Below, one piece after another: positions 1 to 7,646 of a DNA stretch of 64,000 nucleotides (its first letter is position 1; every line of letters starts with the position of its first letter). Under the pieces are notes generated by a model. That model was not told where the DNA came from and ran no database searches. It saw only the letters and a program-made list of their open reading frames with translations. The stretch covers positions 2,046,001 through 2,110,000 of the forward strand of contig NC_015671.1 in assembly GCF_000218545.1 (NCBI RefSeq), written 5' to 3'. The DNA is from Cellulomonas gilvus ATCC 13127. Its GTDB lineage: Bacteria > Actinomycetota > Actinomycetes > Actinomycetales > Cellulomonadaceae. Made by a program: the position numbers and the translations under genes.

Positions 1-283
1 CCGACACCTCGACGAGGGTCGGCTCGCCTCCCTGGCGCGGCACCCTGGGCCGCGGCGACTCAGACCACCGCACCTCGGGCCGCCTCGCCTCGGCCCCGCG
101 CGCCTCGACGTGCTGCCCCTCGGGCTGCTGCGCCTCGGCGCGCTGCAGGTGGACGCTGCGCGCACCGGTGCGGAGCTCGGCGTGCGCCAGGGCGAGCCGG
201 GCACGCGCCACCCGCTCCTCCCGCGTCAGCACCTCGACCGCCATGCCCGCCCCTGTGTCCGACTCCAGCCCCGGAGGGCTCAT
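1..283 (-). CDS. N-terminus of an SOS-controlled protein, possibly ImuA'-like (runs off left edge)
   Basis: An open frame of 94 codons starts at an ATG (281-283) and continues past the left edge, so only the N-terminus is visible. After a short leader it reads as a charged helix rich in Arg, Ala and Glu (EERVARARLALAHAEL), then becomes Pro/Arg/Glu-rich. A perfect actinobacterial LexA box lies about 60 bases upstream of the ATG, so the gene is almost certainly part of the SOS response. In actinobacteria an SOS-boxed gene with this kind of N-terminus is often the RecA-like mutagenesis accessory protein ImuA', followed by imuB and dnaE2. That identity is inferred only, because the conserved core lies outside the window. 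Confidence 0.6.
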   Translation of the reverse strand, partial: MSPPGLESDTGAGMAVEVLTREERVARARLALAHAELRTGARSVHLQRAEAQQPEGQHVEARGAEARRPEVRWSESPRPRVPRQGGEPTLVEVS

Positions 284-343
284 CTGCGCGGACGCCTCTG
301 ACCTGCGGCGATGCTCTGGCCGACACCGAGAGAGACGTCATGT

Positions 344-359
344 TCGAACGTCTGTTCGA
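344..359. promoter_or_regulatory. LexA (SOS) box
   Basis: The 16-base sequence TCGAACGTCTGTTCGA is a perfect inverted repeat, TCGAAC-N4-GTTCGA, matching the LexA operator known from Mycobacterium and other actinobacteria. It lies 61 bases upstream of the leftward ATG at 283 and about 175 bases upstream of the rightward arsR-like gene, so the leftward gene is the likely target. Confidence 0.9.
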
Positions 360-533
360 CATCTCTAGTACACGCTCCGCATCGCGTGATGTCAACCTGC
401 CGTCCGCTCGCAGCGCGCCCACCCGACCCGCCCGGCGTCGTCGACCGGGACCAACGGCCACCCGTCGCGCGCGGCCTACGGCGTATGGTTTGACAGATTC
501 ATCAAGCCGTCAGGCGTCTCCCTGGAGTCCCCC

Positions 534-878
534 GTGCCCCTGCGCGCCCACGGCGTCGACCGCCCCCTGGCCGACGTCAAGGCCGACCTGTTCAAGGCCC
601 TCGCCCACCCCGTGCGGGTCCGCACGCTCGAGCTGCTGGTCGAGCGCGACCGGCAGGTCGCCGAGCTGCTGACCGAGCTCGGGCTCGAGGCCTCTCACCT
701 GTCCCAGCACCTCGGGGTGCTCCGCCGCGCCGGCGTGGTGACCGCACGCCGCACGGGCAACGCCGTGCACTACGCGCTGGCCCAGCCCGCGGTCGCGGAC
801 ATGCTCGCGGCCGCGCGCGCCGTGCTCGTCGACGCCGCCGCCCGCCGGCACGACCTGCTCGCGGAGGACCCGGCATGA
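534..878 (+). CDS. ArsR/SmtB-family transcriptional regulator
   Basis: This 114-residue winged-helix protein has the ArsR pattern: an N-terminal helix with LFKALAHPVRVRTLELL (about residues 20-36), a recognition helix around ASHLSQHLGVLRRAGVV (residues 53-69) and a wing with GNAVHYAL. There are no cysteines, so a metal-thiolate sensor is unlikely and the signal is unknown. The start is a GTG at 534. Its stop overlaps the ATG of the SulP transporter by four bases (ATGA), so the two are co-transcribed and the regulator probably controls the transporter. Family assignment is firm; the ligand is not known. Confidence 0.85.
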   Translation: MPLRAHGVDRPLADVKADLFKALAHPVRVRTLELLVERDRQVAELLTELGLEASHLSQHLGVLRRAGVVTARRTGNAVHYALAQPAVADMLAAARAVLVDAAARRHDLLAEDPA

Positions 879-2668
879 GCACCGCGGACCCGGACGGACC
901 GGCCCCGCGCGTCACCAGCGCGGCACGCGCGCACCCCGGCGCGCTGCTCGTCGCGGCCCGCCGCCGCTTCACCGCGCTGGCACCCCGGCGCGACGACTAC
1001 ACGGGCCTGGCCCGGTCCTGGCGGCGAGACCTGCTCGCGGGCCTGACGGTCGCGATCGTCGCCCTGCCGCTCGCGCTCGGCTTCGGCGTGTCGTCCGGGC
1101 TCGGCGCCGCGGCAGGCCTCGTGACGGCCGTCGTCGCGGGTGCGGTCGCGGCCGTGCTCGGCGGCTCCCACCTGCAGGTCAGCGGACCGACGGGCGCCAT
1201 GACGGTGGTGCTGCTGCCCGTGGTCGCGCGGTTCGGCCCGGAGTCGGTGCCCGTCGTGGCGATCATGGCGGGCGGGATCGTCGTGCTTGCGGGCGTGCTG
1301 GGGCTGGGCAGGCTCGTCGCCTACATCCCGTGGCCCGTGGTCGAGGGGTTCACGGTCGGCATCGGCGTGGTCATCGCGCTCCAGCAGGTCCCGCTGGCCC
1401 TCGGCACGCCTGCCGCGCACGGCACCAACGCCGCGCTCGTCGCGGCCCGCACGCTGACGGCGGTCGACTGGTCCGCGGCCGTGGCGCCGCTCGCGCTCGT
1501 CGCGCTGTCGGTCGCCCTGCTGGTCGTGCTGCCGCGGGTCCGGCGCGGCCTGCCCGCCTCGCTCGTCGCGGTCGTCGTCGCGACGCTCGTCGCCGAGCTC
1601 GCGCACCTGGACGTGGACCGCATCGGCGCGCTGCCCCGCTCGCTGCCCGCGCCGCACGTGCCGGTGATCGACGCGACCACCACCAGCGTGCTCTTCTCGT
1701 CCGCGCTCGCCGTGGCGGCGCTCGCGGCGCTCGAGTCGCTGCTGTCCGCGCACGTGGCCGACGGCATGGCCGACGACCTGCCGCGCACGCGCCCCAACCG
1801 TGAGCTGGTGGGCCAGGGCCTGGCGAACGTCGCCTCGGGCCTGTTCGGCGGCCTGCCCGCGACGGGCGCGATCGCGCGCACCGCGGTCAACGTGCGCTCG
1901 GGCGCCCGGACCCGCCTCGCGGCGCTCAGCCACGCCGCGGTGCTGGCCGGCGTCGTGTACCTGGCCGCGTCGTGGGTGGGTCGCATCCCGCTCGCGGCCC
2001 TGGCCGCCGTGCTGCTCGTCACCGCGGCGCGCATGGTCGACGTGTCCACCGCCGCGGCCATCTGCCGCTCGGGCCGGTCCGGCGCGACCGTCTTCGTCGC
2101 GACGCTCGTCGTGACCGTGGTGTTCGACCTGGTGCTGGCCGTGGAGGTGGGCGTGGCGGTCGCCGCGGTGCTCGCGCTGCGCGCGGTCGCGCGTGCGAGC
2201 GGCCTGCACCGTGAGGACGCCCCCGACGAGGTGGTGCACGCCGACGACGAGCGCGTGCTGCTGCACGAGCACATCGCGGTGTACCGGATCGACGGTGCGC
2301 TGTTCTTCGCGGACGTGCGGCGGTTCCTCGACGAGATCGCGCTGGTCAGCGACGTGCGCGTGGTGGTGCTGCGCCTGTCCAGCGTGAGCGTGCTGGACAC
2401 CAGCGGCGCGCACGCGCTCGCGCAGATCGTCGCGGACCTGCAGCACCGCGGGATCGTCGTGCTGCTCAAGGGGCTGCGGCCGCAGCACCGCCGCGTCGTG
2501 GAGTCGGTGGGTGTGCTCGACGTGCTCGCGCACGAGCACCACCTGTTCGACGACCTCGACGAGGCGCTCGCGCACGCCCGCTCGCACGTGCGCCGCGAGC
2601 GGGCCACGATGGGCGCTGCCGCCAGTCCGGGCACCGGCCCGGGCCCGACGAAGCCGGAGGAGCCGTGA
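875..2668 (+). CDS. SulP-family anion transporter with STAS domain
   Basis: The 597-residue product is an SLC26/SulP permease. About 45 residues of cytosolic leader precede the membrane domain, which begins near LLAGLTVAIVALPLALGFGVSSG and keeps the family pattern QVSGPTGAMTVVL. A C-terminal STAS domain (about residues 450-560) contains the typical VLDTSGAHAL motif. The substrate could be sulfate, bicarbonate or another anion; no carbonic-anhydrase domain is fused to it. It overlaps arsR upstream (ATGA) and the PEBP-like gene downstream (GTGA), giving a three-gene transcription unit. Confidence 0.9.
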   Translation: MSTADPDGPAPRVTSAARAHPGALLVAARRRFTALAPRRDDYTGLARSWRRDLLAGLTVAIVALPLALGFGVSSGLGAAAGLVTAVVAGAVAAVLGGSHLQVSGPTGAMTVVLLPVVARFGPESVPVVAIMAGGIVVLAGVLGLGRLVAYIPWPVVEGFTVGIGVVIALQQVPLALGTPAAHGTNAALVAARTLTAVDWSAAVAPLALVALSVALLVVLPRVRRGLPASLVAVVVATLVAELAHLDVDRIGALPRSLPAPHVPVIDATTTSVLFSSALAVAALAALESLLSAHVADGMADDLPRTRPNRELVGQGLANVASGLFGGLPATGAIARTAVNVRSGARTRLAALSHAAVLAGVVYLAASWVGRIPLAALAAVLLVTAARMVDVSTAAAICRSGRSGATVFVATLVVTVVFDLVLAVEVGVAVAAVLALRAVARASGLHREDAPDEVVHADDERVLLHEHIAVYRIDGALFFADVRRFLDEIALVSDVRVVVLRLSSVSVLDTSGAHALAQIVADLQHRGIVVLLKGLRPQHRRVVESVGVLDVLAHEHHLFDDLDEALAHARSHVRRERATMGAAASPGTGPGPTKPEEP

Positions 2669-3204
2669 CCTCGATCATCCGTCCCGTCGCACCGGACCCG
2701 TACGGCCTGCTGCCTCAGGTCCCGTCGTTCGACGTCACCAGCACCGACTGGACGCACGGCGCGCCCGTGCCGGACGTGCACACCAACACCGACGCCGGCC
2801 GGAACGTGTCCCCTCAGGTCTCCTGGTCGGGCTTCCCGCGCGAGACGGCGGGCTTCGCGGTCAGCGTGTTCGACCCGGATGCGCCCGGCGTCGCGGGCTG
2901 GTTCCACTGGACCGTCCTGGGCCTGGGGTCGGACGTGACGTCGCTCGCATCCGGCGCGGGCTCACCCGACGGCGCCGGGCTGCCCGCGGGCGCGTTCCAG
3001 CTCCGCAACGACGACGCCACGGTCGGCTACATCGGCTGCGCACCTCCCCCGGGCGACCAGGTCCACCGCTACTTCCTGGCCGTGCACGCTCTCGACTCAG
3101 CGGACCTGGGGCTCTCGCCCGACTCCCCGCCCGGCGCGGTGAGCTGTGCTCTGGTGTTCCACACGCTGGCCCGCGGCGTGCTGGTCGGCACGTACCAGCG
3201 CTGA
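2665..3204 (+). CDS. YbhB/YbcL-type PEBP (Raf kinase inhibitor-like) protein
   Basis: The 179-residue protein matches the bacterial phosphatidylethanolamine-binding-like family. It shows the N-terminal region leading to NVSPQVSWSGFPRETAGFAVSVFDPDAP, the FHWTVLGL segment, and a late HRYFLAVHALD motif; together these shape the small anion-binding pocket. No signal peptide is present, so it is cytosolic. The GTG start overlaps the sulP stop by four bases, which suggests co-translation. The biochemical role of bacterial members is poorly defined, and its link to anion transport here rests only on position. Confidence 0.85.
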   Translation: MTSIIRPVAPDPYGLLPQVPSFDVTSTDWTHGAPVPDVHTNTDAGRNVSPQVSWSGFPRETAGFAVSVFDPDAPGVAGWFHWTVLGLGSDVTSLASGAGSPDGAGLPAGAFQLRNDDATVGYIGCAPPPGDQVHRYFLAVHALDSADLGLSPDSPPGAVSCALVFHTLARGVLVGTYQR

Positions 3205-3228
3205 GCCGCGGTGGGTACGCTGCGCGGC

Positions 3229-3792
3229 GTGACGCTGGGGACGCTGACCTGGGAGCCCGCGCTCGACCACCTGGACCTGGTGGCCTCGAGCACCGCACGT
3301 GCGCTGACCGCCTGGGCGGAGCACGACGACGAGGTCGCGCGCGCCGTGCTCGTCACGTCGATCGACCCGGACCTCGCGGACACGGCCGCGCTCACCGCGG
3401 CGTTCGCGCTGCCGCCGTCCGCGTCGGTCAACTGCGTCCTGGTCGCGGGCCGGCGTGAGGGCACCGAACGCATCGCGGCCGCCGCGGTGCGCGCGACCAC
3501 GCGCGCCGACGTCAACAACGCCGTCAAGCGCCTGCTCGACGTGCGCAAGGCATCCTTCCTGCCGATGGACCGCGCGACCGCCGAGTCGGGCATGGAGTAC
3601 GGCGGCATCACGCCCGTCGGCCTGCCGGACGGCTACCGCGTCCTGGTCGACGCGCGCGTCGCGGAACCCGACGAGTCGGGTGGCCTGGTGGTGATCGGCA
3701 GCGGCCTGCGCCGGTCCAAGATCGCGCTCCCGGGCACCCTGCTGGCGCGTCTGCCCGGCGCGGAGGTCGTCGAGGGTCTCGCCCTGGCTTGA
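3229..3792 (+). CDS. YbaK/ProX-like aminoacyl-tRNA deacylase domain protein
   Basis: The 187-residue protein has the YbaK/prolyl-tRNA-editing fold. Recognisable are the VNCVLVAGRR strand, NNAVKRLLDVRKASF with the conserved lysines, and the loop GGITPVGLP that lines the pocket in this family. Such proteins hydrolyse mischarged aminoacyl-tRNA (for example Ala- or Cys-tRNAPro), although substrates vary. The start chosen is the GTG at 3229, because TACGCT at 3216-3221 ends seven bases before it, as expected for a leaderless transcript. An in-frame GTG at 3211 is an alternative. Confidence 0.8.
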   Translation: MTLGTLTWEPALDHLDLVASSTARALTAWAEHDDEVARAVLVTSIDPDLADTAALTAAFALPPSASVNCVLVAGRREGTERIAAAAVRATTRADVNNAVKRLLDVRKASFLPMDRATAESGMEYGGITPVGLPDGYRVLVDARVAEPDESGGLVVIGSGLRRSKIALPGTLLARLPGAEVVEGLALA

Positions 3793-3944
3793 CGCTGGTC
3801 GGGGTCCGCTTTGACCGGTCGTTGACCCCTCGATGGAGCGCTCTCGACCTCGTCGGCAGACCGCCGCGAATCGGGCGGTGACACGTGTCCGAACCGGGAC
3901 CGACGTCCCGTCAGGAGCGCCGCGCGCCAGCCGAACATCAGGAC

Positions 3945-4055
3945 ATGGACACGCTCCTGGCAGACCCGCACGACGAGGTTCTGGTCGCCACCGTCACGAC
4001 CTTCCTCGCCGCCTCCTCCGCGCTCGACGACGACTTCCCGCCCTTCTGGGACTGA
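3945..4055 (+). CDS. possible small acidic protein, 36 aa
   Basis: A 36-codon frame begins at ATG 3945 and ends at TGA 4053-4055. It reads as a hydrophobic Leu/Val/Ala stretch followed by a strongly acidic, aromatic C-terminus, SALDDDFPPFWD. Nearly every third codon position is G or C, as in the surrounding real genes, which argues for translation. An in-frame GTG at 3885 would add 20 residues, but codon use there is poorer. No clear ribosome-binding site sits at the usual distance. The product is not recognised. It lies alone between the YbaK-like gene and the convergent RNA methyltransferase gene. Confidence 0.4.
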   Translation: MDTLLADPHDEVLVATVTTFLAASSALDDDFPPFWD

Positions 4056-4063
4056 CGCGCCCC

Positions 4064-4092
4064 ACCCCCGCGCGCGGCCCCCAGGCGGGGGT
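4064..4092 (-). terminator. hairpin at the end of the trmH-type gene
   Basis: ACCCCCGC (4064-4071) pairs with GCGGGGGT (4085-4092), leaving a 13-base loop. The hairpin touches the stop codon of the leftward RNA methyltransferase gene and lies just past the small rightward frame, so it could act in both directions. No T-run is present, as is common in high-GC actinobacteria. Confidence 0.5.
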
Positions 4093-4925
4093 CAGCCGAC
4101 CCGCGTCGCCCAGAACGCCACGGCCCCCGCGGCCGCGACGTTGAGCGAGTCGACCCCGCCCGCCATGGGGATACGCACGACGAGGTCGCACGCCGCGATC
4201 GTCGCGTCCTTCAGCCCGTCGCCCTCGGCGCCGAGCACCACCGCGAGCCGCTCCGGCGGGTCCGCGACCAGCTCGTCGAGCGTGATCGCGTCGTCGGACA
4301 GCGCGAGCGCCGCGGTCACGAACCCGGCCTCGCGCAGCGCGTCCACCCCACCGGGCCACGGGTCGATCCGCGTCCACGGCACCTGGAACACCGTGCCCAT
4401 CGAGACGCGCACCGACCGCCGGTAGAGCGGGTCAGCGCAGCGCGGCGTGACCAGCACGGCGTCGACGCCGAGCGCGGCGGCCGAGCGGAACGCGGCGCCG
4501 ACGTTGGTGTGGTCCACCACGTCCTCGAGGACCGCGACGCGCCGCGCCCCGGCCAGGACGTCGGACAGCGCGGGAAGCGCGGGTCGGTGCATCGCCGCCA
4601 GCGCACCCCGGTGCACGTGGAAGCCGGTGATCTGCTCGAGCACGGCCTCGTCGGCCACGAAGAGCGGCACCACGGCGTCGTCGTCGACCGTCTGCATCAT
4701 GCGCTCGAGGTCCGCGACCCACCGGGGGGCCAGCAGCACCGAGCGCGGGCGGTGCCCGGCGCGCAGCGCGCGCTCCAGCACCGTCGAGGACTCCGCGATG
4801 TAGAGGCCCTTGGCGGGCTCGTGCCGCGAGCGCAGCGCGACGTCGGTCAGCGAGACGTAGTCGGCCAGGCGCGGGTCGGACGGGTCGGTCACGGGGATCA
4901 GGTCGAGGCGCGGCACGCGCGCCAT
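4092..4925 (-). CDS. TrmH/SpoU-family RNA 2'-O-methyltransferase
   Basis: The 277-residue protein carries all three SPOUT motifs: NVGAAFRSAAALG (motif 1, about residues 142-154), the glycine-rich GAEGDGL (motif 2) and IPMAGGVDSLNVAAAGAV (motif 3), which form the knotted SAM-binding site. The N-terminal ~110 residues match the SpoU substrate-binding region seen in rRNA methylases. It transfers a methyl group from SAM to a ribose 2'-hydroxyl of tRNA or rRNA; the exact nucleotide cannot be told from sequence. It is transcribed alone, convergent with the small ORF and followed in the same direction by no gene. Confidence 0.88.
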   Translation of the reverse strand: MARVPRLDLIPVTDPSDPRLADYVSLTDVALRSRHEPAKGLYIAESSTVLERALRAGHRPRSVLLAPRWVADLERMMQTVDDDAVVPLFVADEAVLEQITGFHVHRGALAAMHRPALPALSDVLAGARRVAVLEDVVDHTNVGAAFRSAAALGVDAVLVTPRCADPLYRRSVRVSMGTVFQVPWTRIDPWPGGVDALREAGFVTAALALSDDAITLDELVADPPERLAVVLGAEGDGLKDATIAACDLVVRIPMAGGVDSLNVAAAGAVAFWATRVG

Positions 4926-4947
4926 GATCCCAGGACCGCGTGCCGCC

Positions 4948-6204
4948 TCAGCCCAGCGTGACGGCCGCGGGCGATCCCGTGACGGCGAACGTCGCGGTCC
5001 GGTCCCCCGCGTGCACCTGGTAGTCGCCGCGCCACCCGCGCACGGTCACGCGGCCCGCGCCGTCCGTGCGCATCGTCGTGGGCGCGTGCCACCACTGGCC
5101 CCGGACCAGGTCGCGCAGCGCGTCGTACGCGGGCTTGGTGGTCCCGTCGGTACGGACCAGGCCCGCGGGCGCGCCCAGCCACGCACCCTCGTCGGCCAGG
5201 CCCCAGTACGTGATCGCCTTCACCGCGGGGTGCTCGGCGAGCAGCGTGTAGTGCGCGACGATCTCGGCCGCCTGCCGCTCCTCGCCCTGCGGCGTCGACG
5301 GCCACGAGTCGACCCGGTGGTCGTTGAGGTCGACGATCTCCTTCGGCATGAGCTCACCGGAGACGAGCGTCGTCTCGGTCAGGTGCAGCGGCAGGCCGAA
5401 CCGGGAGAACCGCTCGAGCACACGGTGCGTCTTGTCCACGCCCCACCAGCCCTGGTGCATGTGGCTCTGCAGCCCGAGCGCGTCGACGTGGATCCCGGCG
5501 GCGAGCACGTCCTCGACCAGGTGCTCGTACGCCGGCGACATGTCGAAGTCGTTGAGCAGCAGCGTCGCGCGCGGGTTGGCGGCGCGTGCCGTCTCGAACG
5601 CGAGCCGGACGGTCTCCACGCGGCCCTTGTGCCGGGCCAGGGGCGTGATCGCGTTCTCCTCGGCGGTGAACACGGGCATGATCACCACCTCGTTGATGGC
5701 GTCCCACGTGTCGATCAACCCCACGAAGTCGGTGACGTCACGCGTGATGCGCTCGCGCTGGATCCGCTCCACCTCCTCGAGCGGGCGGCCCAGGAGCCAC
5801 TGCGGGGCGAGCGTGTGCCACATCAGCGGATGCCCCTTGACCCGCACGCCGCGCTCGACGAACCAGCGGGCCGCGGCCCGCAGCCGCGCGGTGTCCGGGC
5901 GGCCCTCCTCGGGCTCGAAGCCGCGCCAGTAGAACGGCAGCGTCGCGGTGTCGAACAGGTCCAGCCACAGTTCCTCGAGCCGGCGTGCACCGGTGGGCGA
6001 CGCACCCCCGAACGCGGGTTCGGGGGTGTCGTCACCGTCGTGGTTGGCGAGTCCGACGAAGTCGAAGCCCGTGCACCCGAACGCGAACGCGTGCCGCGTC
6101 TGGGCGACCGTGACGTCCTGGTCGGCGAGCGGTGCGCCGTGGGCGTCGTGCACGGTCAGGACCGTCTCGACGGTGCGCTGGGCGAGGCCGGTGCTGCTCG
6201 ACAT
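4948..6204 (-). CDS. intracellular GH10 endo-beta-1,4-xylanase
   Basis: The 418-residue protein is a family 10 glycoside hydrolase. It has KGHPLMWHTLAPQWL (about residues 123-137), the acid/base motif WDAINE with Glu172, and the nucleophile strand LHLTETTL with Glu277. The usual Asp two residues after the nucleophile (T-E-L-D) is replaced by Thr. There is no signal peptide, so it should work in the cytosol on imported xylo-oligosaccharides or aryl-xylosides. About 40 N-terminal residues and the last ~45 are beta-rich. The start is ATG 6204, with GGAG a few bases upstream. A LacI-type operator lies ~43 bases upstream, and an MFS permease gene sits directly upstream on the same strand. Confidence 0.9.
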   Translation of the reverse strand: MSSSTGLAQRTVETVLTVHDAHGAPLADQDVTVAQTRHAFAFGCTGFDFVGLANHDGDDTPEPAFGGASPTGARRLEELWLDLFDTATLPFYWRGFEPEEGRPDTARLRAAARWFVERGVRVKGHPLMWHTLAPQWLLGRPLEEVERIQRERITRDVTDFVGLIDTWDAINEVVIMPVFTAEENAITPLARHKGRVETVRLAFETARAANPRATLLLNDFDMSPAYEHLVEDVLAAGIHVDALGLQSHMHQGWWGVDKTHRVLERFSRFGLPLHLTETTLVSGELMPKEIVDLNDHRVDSWPSTPQGEERQAAEIVAHYTLLAEHPAVKAITYWGLADEGAWLGAPAGLVRTDGTTKPAYDALRDLVRGQWWHAPTTMRTDGAGRVTVRGWRGDYQVHAGDRTATFAVTGSPAAVTLG

Positions 6205-6246
6205 GGGTCTCCTTCGCGGTGCGGCGCGCCGGGCCCGGACGCCGTG

Positions 6247-6258
6247 GAGAACGTTATC
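6247..6258. promoter_or_regulatory. LacI-type operator before the cytosolic GH10 gene
   Basis: GAGAACGTTATC has the form GANAACGTTNTC, a palindrome around a central CG typical of LacI-family operators. On the minus strand it contains TAACGT, which could be the -10 element of the GH10 gene starting at 6204, so a bound repressor would block initiation. It overlaps the TAA stop of the MFS gene. Confidence 0.6.
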
Positions 6259-7528
6259 GAACTCGGGCGGCACGTCCGCCCACCAGCGCCGCGACGCCGC
6301 CGAGCGCGGCCGCGACCGGCACCACCAGGAACGCGTCGTGCATGCCGAACGCGTCCGCGAGCGCACCCAGCAGGAACGGCGCGACACCGATCGCCAGGCC
6401 GCCCGCAAGCGTCGCGCGGGACTGCGCGACGTCCTGCGCGTCGGGCGCGGTCGCGAGCAGCAGAGCGATGGACAACGGGTACTGCGCGCCGTAGCCGAAC
6501 CCCGCGACCACGAGCCCGACCACCGCGACCGCGGGCGTGCTCGCGGTCCACAGCACGGCCCACCCCAGGATCGCGACGACGAACGAGCCGGCCAGCAGCA
6601 GCGCGGGCCGCACGCGCAGCGACAAGGGGCCGACGAGGAAGCGCACCGCGGACATGCCCGCGAGCAGCCCCGCCGTCGTCGCGGTCGCGATCCCGGCGCC
6701 CGCACCCGTCTGCTCACGCACCAGGTCCGTGGACCAGTACGTCGTCGCGTTCTCGAGCGCGATCGCGGCGATCACGGCCACCAGGAAGAACCACCCCGCG
6801 GGGCTCGTGCGGTGCCGGACGGGAGGATGGTGCAGCTCGACCACCGCGACCGCGAGCGCCTCGACCGAGCCCAGCACCGGGGCCACGCCGTCGGGCGCCG
6901 TCGGGGGCTCGTACGGCACCGCGGGGCTCGTCGTCGGCGCCTCCGCTGCCGTCCCGGGCGTCGCCGCGGGTGTCATCGCCCCGCCGGGGCGGATGCGGGA
7001 CGTGAACCACCACGTCGCGCCCGCCAGCAGGACCGTGACCGCGACCGCGGGCCGCCAGCCCCACCCGATCGCGACGCTCGCGCCGACGGCGAGCGGACCG
7101 ACCAGCCCCACGCTGGACCCCACGCCGTTCGCCTCGGTCACCGCGGCCGACGCGGCAGGACCGTGGTGCAGCGCGAGCCCGGGCTGGGCCGACGAGATCG
7201 CGACGTTGCCGCCCAGCGACAGCACCAGCATCGCGGGCAGGCTCACCGCGAGCGACGGTGCCAGGACCAGCGCGAGCACCCCGAGCGCGACGAGTGCGAG
7301 CGAGACCTGCAGGGCCGCCCGCCGGCCGCGCCGCGTGACGAGCCGGGGCGTGAGCCCCGCGGCGACCACCGCACCCGCGGCCATGGCCGTGCCGTGCAGA
7401 CCGGCCTGCGCGGCGGTGATGCCGAACTCGTCGGCCAGCAGCGACACGCTCGGGTTGAAGCTGTAGAGGAGCCACCCCCACGTCACGAAGCAGCCGTAGA
7501 AGGTCAGGGTCAGCCGGTCGCGGCGCAC
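6254..7528 (-). CDS. MFS transporter
   Basis: The 424-residue protein is a 12-helix major facilitator. The first helix is LTLTFYGCFVTWGWLLYS, the loop between helices 2 and 3 carries TRRGRRA, and the central cytosolic loop of ~70 residues is Pro/Thr/Ala-rich. The second half has RFLVGPLSLRVRP as the matching loop. The GTG at 7528 is chosen as start because TATCCT (7535-7540) ends six bases before it, a leaderless arrangement. The substrate is unknown. Its position upstream of a cytosolic xylanase suggests sugar or oligosaccharide uptake, but drug or nitrate/nitrite-type MFS roles cannot be excluded. Confidence 0.8.
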   Translation of the reverse strand: MRRDRLTLTFYGCFVTWGWLLYSFNPSVSLLADEFGITAAQAGLHGTAMAAGAVVAAGLTPRLVTRRGRRAALQVSLALVALGVLALVLAPSLAVSLPAMLVLSLGGNVAISSAQPGLALHHGPAASAAVTEANGVGSSVGLVGPLAVGASVAIGWGWRPAVAVTVLLAGATWWFTSRIRPGGAMTPAATPGTAAEAPTTSPAVPYEPPTAPDGVAPVLGSVEALAVAVVELHHPPVRHRTSPAGWFFLVAVIAAIALENATTYWSTDLVREQTGAGAGIATATTAGLLAGMSAVRFLVGPLSLRVRPALLLAGSFVVAILGWAVLWTASTPAVAVVGLVVAGFGYGAQYPLSIALLLATAPDAQDVAQSRATLAGGLAIGVAPFLLGALADAFGMHDAFLVVPVAAALGGVAALVGGRAARVR

Positions 7529-7596
7529 CGCACGAGGATACGGGCGCGCGGACGCGGCACCCCGGGACCTGCCGGTCGCGGCTCGCGGCGCAGCAG

Positions 7597-7631
7597 GAGG
7601 GGCGGGGCGCCGTTCGCGCACCCCGCCCCTC
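7597..7631 (-). terminator. strong hairpin after the LPMO gene
   Basis: GAGGGGCGGGG (7597-7607) pairs perfectly with CCCCGCCCCTC (7621-7631) around a 13-base loop. It lies 16 bases beyond the LPMO stop and upstream of the leaderless promoter of the MFS gene, separating the two transcription units. Confidence 0.7.
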
Positions 7632-7646
7632 GTGAAGCGTGCGTGC

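Noticed and set aside
770-2587. Long open frame antisense to the SulP gene (about 600 codons, leftward)
   Set aside because: It is an artefact of high GC: its product is a run of Arg/His/Asp/Gln with no domain, while the other strand encodes a clear SulP transporter.
3834-3850. GAGCGCTC palindrome resembling a cellulose regulator (CelR/CebR) box
   Set aside because: Only the eight-base core fits the TGGGAGCGCTCCCA consensus and no polysaccharide gene follows on that side; too weak to call.
4924-7005. Rightward frame of almost 700 codons over the GH10 and MFS genes
   Set aside because: Antisense shadow; both opposite-strand genes have conserved catalytic or membrane features.
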